DNA from: an uncultured bacterium
GTDB lineage: Bacteria > Actinomycetota > Coriobacteriia > Coriobacteriales > Coriobacteriaceae
DNA length: 8,998 bases
Direction: 5' to 3'
Assembly (NCBI GenBank): GCA_905216045.1
Contig: CAJMSL010000076.1
Coordinates: 1-8,998 of the forward strand
This document shows positions 5,420-8,998 of the stretch, one piece after another. Both the position numbers and the translations under genes were made by a program. Within the stretch, counting starts at the first letter, position 1, and the number at the start of each line of letters is the position of its first letter. The notes under the pieces were generated by a model. It was not told the DNA's origin and searched no databases. It was given only the letters and a program-made list of their open reading frames with translations.

Positions 5420-5926
5420 GTCGTGGGCGTGGTTGGTGATGGGGCCGACGTGGACCAGCTTGGGGTCCTCGCCGCGCTCGAGCGCCAGATCGCGCAGGAT
5501 GGCGTCCTCGCGGGCCTCCATGACCTCGGCCTCGTCGTCCTCGATGTGGTCATAGCCCAGCAGGTGCAGCATGCCGTGAACGAGCATCAGACGACACTCG
5601 TCAGCGGGGCTATTGCCAAAACCAGGGGCCTGACGGGCAATAACTTGCGGGGCCAAAATGATATCGCCGAGCTCGAGCGTCTCGTCGGCGGGAATGTCAT
5701 CGTCAAAGGCCGAATCGCACTCAAACGAGAGCACATCGGTGGTGCGGTCGATACCGCGCCACTCATGGTTGAGCTCGTGCATCTCGTCCTCGTCGACATA
5801 CGAAAGGGAAATCTCGACTTCACGTTCAACGCCCTCGGCGGCAAGCACAACCTCGCAGATGTGCTCCACCTCCTGCGCGTCGAGCAGCGTATCGAGCTCG
5901 GCATCGTTGCTGATCAATACACTCAA
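5417..5926 (-). CDS. ybeY: Endoribonuclease YbeY, 16S rRNA maturation
   Basis: YbeY is a zinc-dependent single-strand endoribonuclease needed for 16S rRNA 3'-end maturation and 70S quality control. The 169-residue product carries the family signature HGMLHLLGYDH at 117-127, whose H117, H121 and H127 hold the metal. It also has the upstream conserved block ELNHEWRGIDRTTDVLSFE (51-69). The start is TTG (5926-5924), chosen because AAAGGAG lies 5 bases before it and no ATG or GTG is available in frame nearby. TTGA overlaps the phoH stop codon, so the genes share 4 bases and are likely coupled. Adjacency to phoH and era is widely conserved and matches the shared ribosome and RNA theme. The C-terminal 30 or so residues after the metal site are acidic and then variable, as is usual. 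Confidence 0.95.
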   Translation of the reverse strand: MSVLISNDAELDTLLDAQEVEHICEVVLAAEGVEREVEISLSYVDEDEMHELNHEWRGIDRTTDVLSFECDSAFDDDIPADETLELGDIILAPQVIARQAPGFGNSPADECRLMLVHGMLHLLGYDHIEDDEAEVMEAREDAILRDLALERGEDPKLVHVGPITNHAHD

Positions 5927-5938
5927 CGGGACTCCTTT
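5923..5938 (-). promoter_or_regulatory. ybeY start region: SD site, TTG start and phoH stop overlap
   Basis: AAAGGAG (5938-5932) is followed after TCCCG by TTGA, in which TTG starts ybeY and TGA ends phoH. The strong SD site compensates for the weak start codon and decides the start. Confidence 0.75.
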
Positions 5939-6909
5939 CGGTCGCGCGAGCGCTGCTCACGCACGTCATCATAAGCATCATATGCCTCGACGATACGTCC
6001 CACCAAGGCATGGCGCACCACGTCGGCGCGCTCGAGGTGCGAAAATGCGACATCGTCGACACGGCCCAAAATCTGCTCAACGTCGGCAAGACCGCCACGA
6101 CGACCCACCAGGTCGCGCTGGCTCAAGTCACCGGTGATCACAAATTTGGAGTTGAAGCCCAGGCGCGTCAGAAACATCTTCATCTGCTCGGGCGTGGTAT
6201 TTTGCGCCTCGTCGAGCACCACGAAGGCATCGCTCAGTGTGCGGCCGCGCATGTAGGCAAGCGGGGCGATCTCGATTACGCCGCGCTCCATAAGCTCATC
6301 GGTGCGCTCGCGATCCATCATGTCAAAAAGGGCGTCGTAGAGCGGACGCATGTAGGGATCGATCTTTTCCTCGAGGGTACCGGGCAAAAAGCCCAGATTC
6401 TCCCCCGCCTCGACAACCGGACGTGTCAAGATCAAACGGCCCACCTCGTGACGCTTGAGCGCGGCAACGGCGAGCGCCATGGCCAGATAGGTCTTACCGG
6501 TACCGGCAGGACCCAAGCCAAAGGTGATGGTATGCGAGCGGATGGCATCCACATAGCGCTTTTGCCCGAGCGTCTTGGGACGAATGACGCGACCGCGATA
6601 CGAAAGCAGCACGTCATCGCGAAGCGACGTAGCCTCGTGCTCACCGTCACGCAAGACGGCCAGGCAGCGAGAGACATCGCCGGCAGACAGCGTGCGCCCG
6701 GCGGCCGCCTCGCGAAAAGCGTGTTCGAAAAAACGCGCCACGAGTTCGACCTCTTCCGGATCACCGCTCACGGCGATGCTATCGCCACGGGCGACCACAT
6801 GGGCGCGAACCAAGCTCTCGAGCGCACGAAGGACGCCGTCGCCGGCGCCCAAAACGCACGAGGGATCAATTCCCTCGGGAACGGTAAGTCTAATCTTCGA
6901 GGCTTCCAT
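5923..6909 (-). CDS. phoH: PhoH family ATPase
   Basis: PhoH (PhoL type) proteins are P-loop ATPases of the RNA helicase-like superfamily. They are linked to RNA metabolism and phosphate stress; the exact reaction is unsettled. The 328-residue product has a variable N-terminal part (about 1-105), then the ATPase core. Its landmarks are the entry segment VIRPKTLGQKRYVDAI, Walker A GPAGTGKT (133-140), the motif LTRPVVEAGENLGFLPG, Walker B VVLDEAQN (230-237) and TGDLSQRDL (259-267). The reading frame is open 35 codons further upstream, but the ATG at 6909-6907 is preferred. GGGAGG sits 3 bases before it, and homology-like sequence begins there. It overlaps the end of mtaB by 20 bases and the start of ybeY by 4. 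The phoH-ybeY pair is conserved across bacteria and suggests a joint role in rRNA or RNA quality control. Confidence 0.95.
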   Translation of the reverse strand: MEASKIRLTVPEGIDPSCVLGAGDGVLRALESLVRAHVVARGDSIAVSGDPEEVELVARFFEHAFREAAAGRTLSAGDVSRCLAVLRDGEHEATSLRDDVLLSYRGRVIRPKTLGQKRYVDAIRSHTITFGLGPAGTGKTYLAMALAVAALKRHEVGRLILTRPVVEAGENLGFLPGTLEEKIDPYMRPLYDALFDMMDRERTDELMERGVIEIAPLAYMRGRTLSDAFVVLDEAQNTTPEQMKMFLTRLGFNSKFVITGDLSQRDLVGRRGGLADVEQILGRVDDVAFSHLERADVVRHALVGRIVEAYDAYDDVREQRSRDRKESR

Positions 6910-8182
6910 GAACCTCCCTGAGCGCATGGACCAAGCCGGAATCATCGACTCCGATGATAGCAACATCGTGCAGGCACGGGGCTGTGAGTCCACAGGTAGC
7001 GTCAAGACGGGCATGATGGAACGTGCCGAGCGTCAGGTTGTCACCATACTCGAGCACGGCACGCTCGACCGTGCCCACGCGACGACGAGCGTCGGCAATA
7101 GCGAGCTCCTGTGCAGCGGCCCGCATACGACGGCTGCGCTCGGCCATAACCTCGGGCGGCACCTGGTCGGGCTTGTCGGCAGCATGGGTGCCGGGGCGCT
7201 TACTGTAGCGGAACACGTGCATACGCGAGAAACCCACACGGCGGCACAGCGCCAGCGACTCCTCGAACTCCTCGTCCGTCTCGCCAGGGAAGCCGACAAT
7301 AACGTCGCAAGAAAGTGACGCCTGCGGCAGATTGGCGCGAATCATATGCACCGTGTCCTCAAAGGCCTCGGCGCTATAGGGACGGCCCATGCGATGCAGC
7401 GTCGCCGTGCAGCCGGACTGCACGGGCAGGTGCAAAAACGGGGCGATACGCTGCGGATAGCGCGCCATAACCTTAAGCAGGCGCTCGGAGATATCCATGG
7501 GCTCGACCGAGGACATGCGCACATGCGGAATAGACGTGCGCTCCATGATGGCCTCGAGAAGCTCATCGATCTCAACGTGTTCGTCTGTCGCGCTCTTGCC
7601 ATCGTAGGCACCCAGGTTCACACCGGTCAGCACCACCTCGGGCACGCCGGCCTCCTGGGCCTCGCGAACTTGCTCGAGCACGGACTCGACGGGCACGGAG
7701 CGCTCGGGGCCGCGTGCCTTCCACACAATGCAATAGGTGCAGCGATGGTTGCAGCCATCCTGAATCTTCACGCCCAGGCGAGAGCGACCGAGCGCATCGA
7801 CCACCTCGCCATCGCTGCAGGCGGGAACGCTATCGGACTCAACACCCAGCACCTCGCAAACACGTTCGGCGACATCTATCTTGGACGGCTCGGCGATCAC
7901 GCGATCCGAAAGCTCCGACAGCTCCTCGGGATGCAAATTGACCACGCATCCGGTCACGACCACATAGGGCTCGTTTGGATAGGCCAGCGCATGGCGAACG
8001 GCCTTACGGGTCTTGGCCTCGGCCTCGCCCGTAACGGCACAGGTGTTAATGACGATCAAATCGGCATCCTGGGGCTCCACAATAGCAAAGCCCAGGCGCA
8101 TAAGATCGGCAGTGATACGGTCAGACTCAACCCGGTTGACACGGCAGCCGAGGTTGACGACGGAAATATGGGGTGCGAGCAC
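6890..8182 (-). CDS. mtaB: tRNA (N6-threonylcarbamoyladenosine(37)-C2)-methylthiotransferase MtaB
   Basis: MtaB is a radical SAM methylthiotransferase. It converts t6A at position 37 of ANN-decoding tRNAs to ms2t6A, aiding codon-anticodon pairing. The 430-residue product has the three parts of the family. The first is an N-terminal MTTase domain with cluster ligands C13 (NLGCRVN), C48 (INTCAVT) and C79 (TGCVV). The second is a radical SAM domain with C144, C148 and C151 in CNHRCTYC. The third is a C-terminal TRAM-like region (about 365-430) that is diverged and keeps only the overall pattern. The NLGCRVNRVES start and the IQDGCNHRCTYCIVWKARGPE region fit MtaB better than MiaB or RimO. The start is GTG at 8182-8180, 5 bases after AAGGAG. 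It begins 9 bases after dnaJ and its last 20 bases overlap phoH. Following a dnaJ locus is common for mtaB in Gram-positive bacteria. Confidence 0.95.
   Translation of the reverse strand: MLAPHISVVNLGCRVNRVESDRITADLMRLGFAIVEPQDADLIVINTCAVTGEAEAKTRKAVRHALAYPNEPYVVVTGCVVNLHPEELSELSDRVIAEPSKIDVAERVCEVLGVESDSVPACSDGEVVDALGRSRLGVKIQDGCNHRCTYCIVWKARGPERSVPVESVLEQVREAQEAGVPEVVLTGVNLGAYDGKSATDEHVEIDELLEAIMERTSIPHVRMSSVEPMDISERLLKVMARYPQRIAPFLHLPVQSGCTATLHRMGRPYSAEAFEDTVHMIRANLPQASLSCDVIVGFPGETDEEFEESLALCRRVGFSRMHVFRYSKRPGTHAADKPDQVPPEVMAERSRRMRAAAQELAIADARRRVGTVERAVLEYGDNLTLGTFHHARLDATCGLTAPCLHDVAIIGVDDSGLVHALREVHGSLED
6907..6918 (-). promoter_or_regulatory. phoH ribosome binding site and start inside mtaB
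   Basis: GGGAGG (6918-6913) stands 3 bases before the preferred ATG and lies within the mtaB coding region. It supports the 328-residue start over longer in-frame alternatives, which lack an SD site. Confidence 0.6.
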
Positions 8183-8194
8183 GCGGGCTCCTTA
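8180..8194 (-). promoter_or_regulatory. mtaB ribosome binding site fused to dnaJ stop, GTG start
   Basis: TAAGGAG merges the dnaJ TAA stop and the SD site, and GTG follows after 5 bases. This decides the GTG start and suggests coupling to dnaJ. Confidence 0.7.
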
Positions 8195-8998
8195 ATCGAG
8201 GATATCGTCGAGGGCACTCTTGATACGGTCGGTCACCGACTTCTTACCGGAAGCGACGTCATCGCCCATCTCATCGGCAAAAGCACGGAGCAGCTCGCGC
8301 TGCTTATTGGAAAGATTGGTGGGAACGACAACGCGCAGTTGCACGATCAGGCGGCCACGCGAACCGCCACCGCCAATGCGCGGCATGCCGTAATTATTGA
8401 CGCTCACGGTGTCGCCGTACTGAGCGCCGGCGGGAACCGTCACCTTAACGACCTCGTCGGGCATAATGCCCTCGACCTCGATCTCGCAGCCGAGCGCAGC
8501 CTGCGCAATCGAGATATCGCTCACCAGGTACAGGTCGTCCCCGTTGCGCTTAAAGCGCTCATGGTCGGCAACGCGCACGTTGACAATCAGGTCGCCCGAA
8601 GGCTCGCCGCGAAGGCCGGCCTCGCCAAAGCCGCTCACACGCAGCTGGCGACCGGTCGAAACGCCGGCGGGAATATCGATGTCGATCTTTTCGTGCGAAG
8701 GCGTGCGGCCCTGACCGTCGCAGGTCTCGCAGGGATGGTCGATGACCGTGCCCTCGCCATGGCAGTCGGGGCAAGGCGAAGAGGACTGAACCTGGCCCAG
8801 GAACGAACGCTGAACCGTCGTGACATAGCCCGTGCCGTGGCAGCGGCCGCACTGCTTTTCCTGTGCGCCCTCTGCCCTACCGGTGCCGTTGCAGTCCTCG
8901 CAAGGAGCAAGGCGGTCATAGCTGATCGTCTTTTTGCAGCCGAGCGCCGCCTCCTCGAGCGTCACCGAAAGCGAGATGGCCATATCACGTCCGCGACG
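8192..8998 (-). CDS. dnaJ: Chaperone protein DnaJ, C-terminal part (5' end outside window)
   Basis: DnaJ (Hsp40) delivers unfolded clients to DnaK and stimulates its ATPase. The window holds the last 268 codons. The J domain and the Gly/Phe linker would lie beyond base 8998, and the frame is open to the edge (RRGRD precedes the first visible Met, so that Met is not the start). Visible are the first client-binding subdomain (GRDMAISLSVTLEEAALGCKK) and the zinc domain with all four repeats: CEDCNGTG, CGRCHGTG, CPDCHGEG and CETCDGQG. The remaining client-binding domains follow (IDIDIPAGVSTGRQLRVSGFG, GDLIVNVRV, VTVPAGAQYGD), then a dimerisation-type C-terminus. All eight zinc cysteines are present, so the protein looks functional and type I. 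Whether hrcA, grpE or dnaK lie upstream cannot be seen. A type I DnaJ with an upstream J domain is assumed rather than observed. Confidence 0.95.
   Translation of the reverse strand, partial: RRGRDMAISLSVTLEEAALGCKKTISYDRLAPCEDCNGTGRAEGAQEKQCGRCHGTGYVTTVQRSFLGQVQSSSPCPDCHGEGTVIDHPCETCDGQGRTPSHEKIDIDIPAGVSTGRQLRVSGFGEAGLRGEPSGDLIVNVRVADHERFKRNGDDLYLVSDISIAQAALGCEIEVEGIMPDEVVKVTVPAGAQYGDTVSVNNYGMPRIGGGGSRGRLIVQLRVVVPTNLSNKQRELLRAFADEMGDDVASGKKSVTDRIKSALDDILD

Noticed and set aside
6910..7014. Upstream extension of phoH by 35 codons inside mtaB
   Set aside because: No SD site is seen before the upstream starts, the residues look like a frame shadow of mtaB, and GGGAGG precedes the inner ATG.
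8981..8983. ATG near the window edge as the start of the dnaJ product
   Set aside because: The frame stays open to base 8998 and the sequence matches the middle of DnaJ, so the gene is cut by the window edge rather than starting there.

Overview
The window looks like chromosome from a GC-rich Gram-positive bacterium, most probably a member of Coriobacteriia (Actinomycetota) close to Collinsella. This rests on strong G/C bias at third codon positions, good Shine-Dalgarno (SD) sites, the gene order, and a PNPase with an arginine-rich tail. It is an inference from reading alone. Genus level is a guess.

All nine genes lie on the minus strand, so transcription runs from base 8998 towards base 1. 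In that order they are dnaJ (5' end outside the window), mtaB, phoH, ybeY, dgkA, era, recO, rpsO and pnp. From dnaJ to recO the genes overlap or are 9 to 15 bases apart. At three junctions the upstream stop codon is fused to the SD site of the next gene. This looks like one tightly packed, translationally coupled operon whose promoter is outside the window. Its products are a chaperone (DnaJ), a tRNA modification enzyme (MtaB), an RNA-linked ATPase (PhoH), rRNA maturation and ribosome assembly factors (YbeY, Era), a lipid kinase for cell-envelope carrier recycling (DgkA) and a recombination mediator (RecO).

The last two genes, rpsO and pnp, are set apart by structured leaders. A 138-base leader with two hairpins precedes rpsO. 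A terminator-like hairpin and further stem-loops separate rpsO from pnp. This echoes the classical rpsO-pnp arrangement, where both genes are controlled post-transcriptionally. An intrinsic terminator lies 23 bases after the pnp stop codon.

Bases 1 to about 345 hold no convincing gene. They contain a C-run cluster, an AT-rich stretch with a small inverted repeat, and a striking 148-base inverted repeat at 175-322. Its 40-bp outer arms pair almost perfectly around a further internal hairpin. One arm shares bases with the pnp terminator, so the two structures exclude each other. This element is the best candidate in the window for something undescribed (structured RNA, palindromic mobile repeat or 3'-end barrier). 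The coding part is an ordinary conserved housekeeping cluster.
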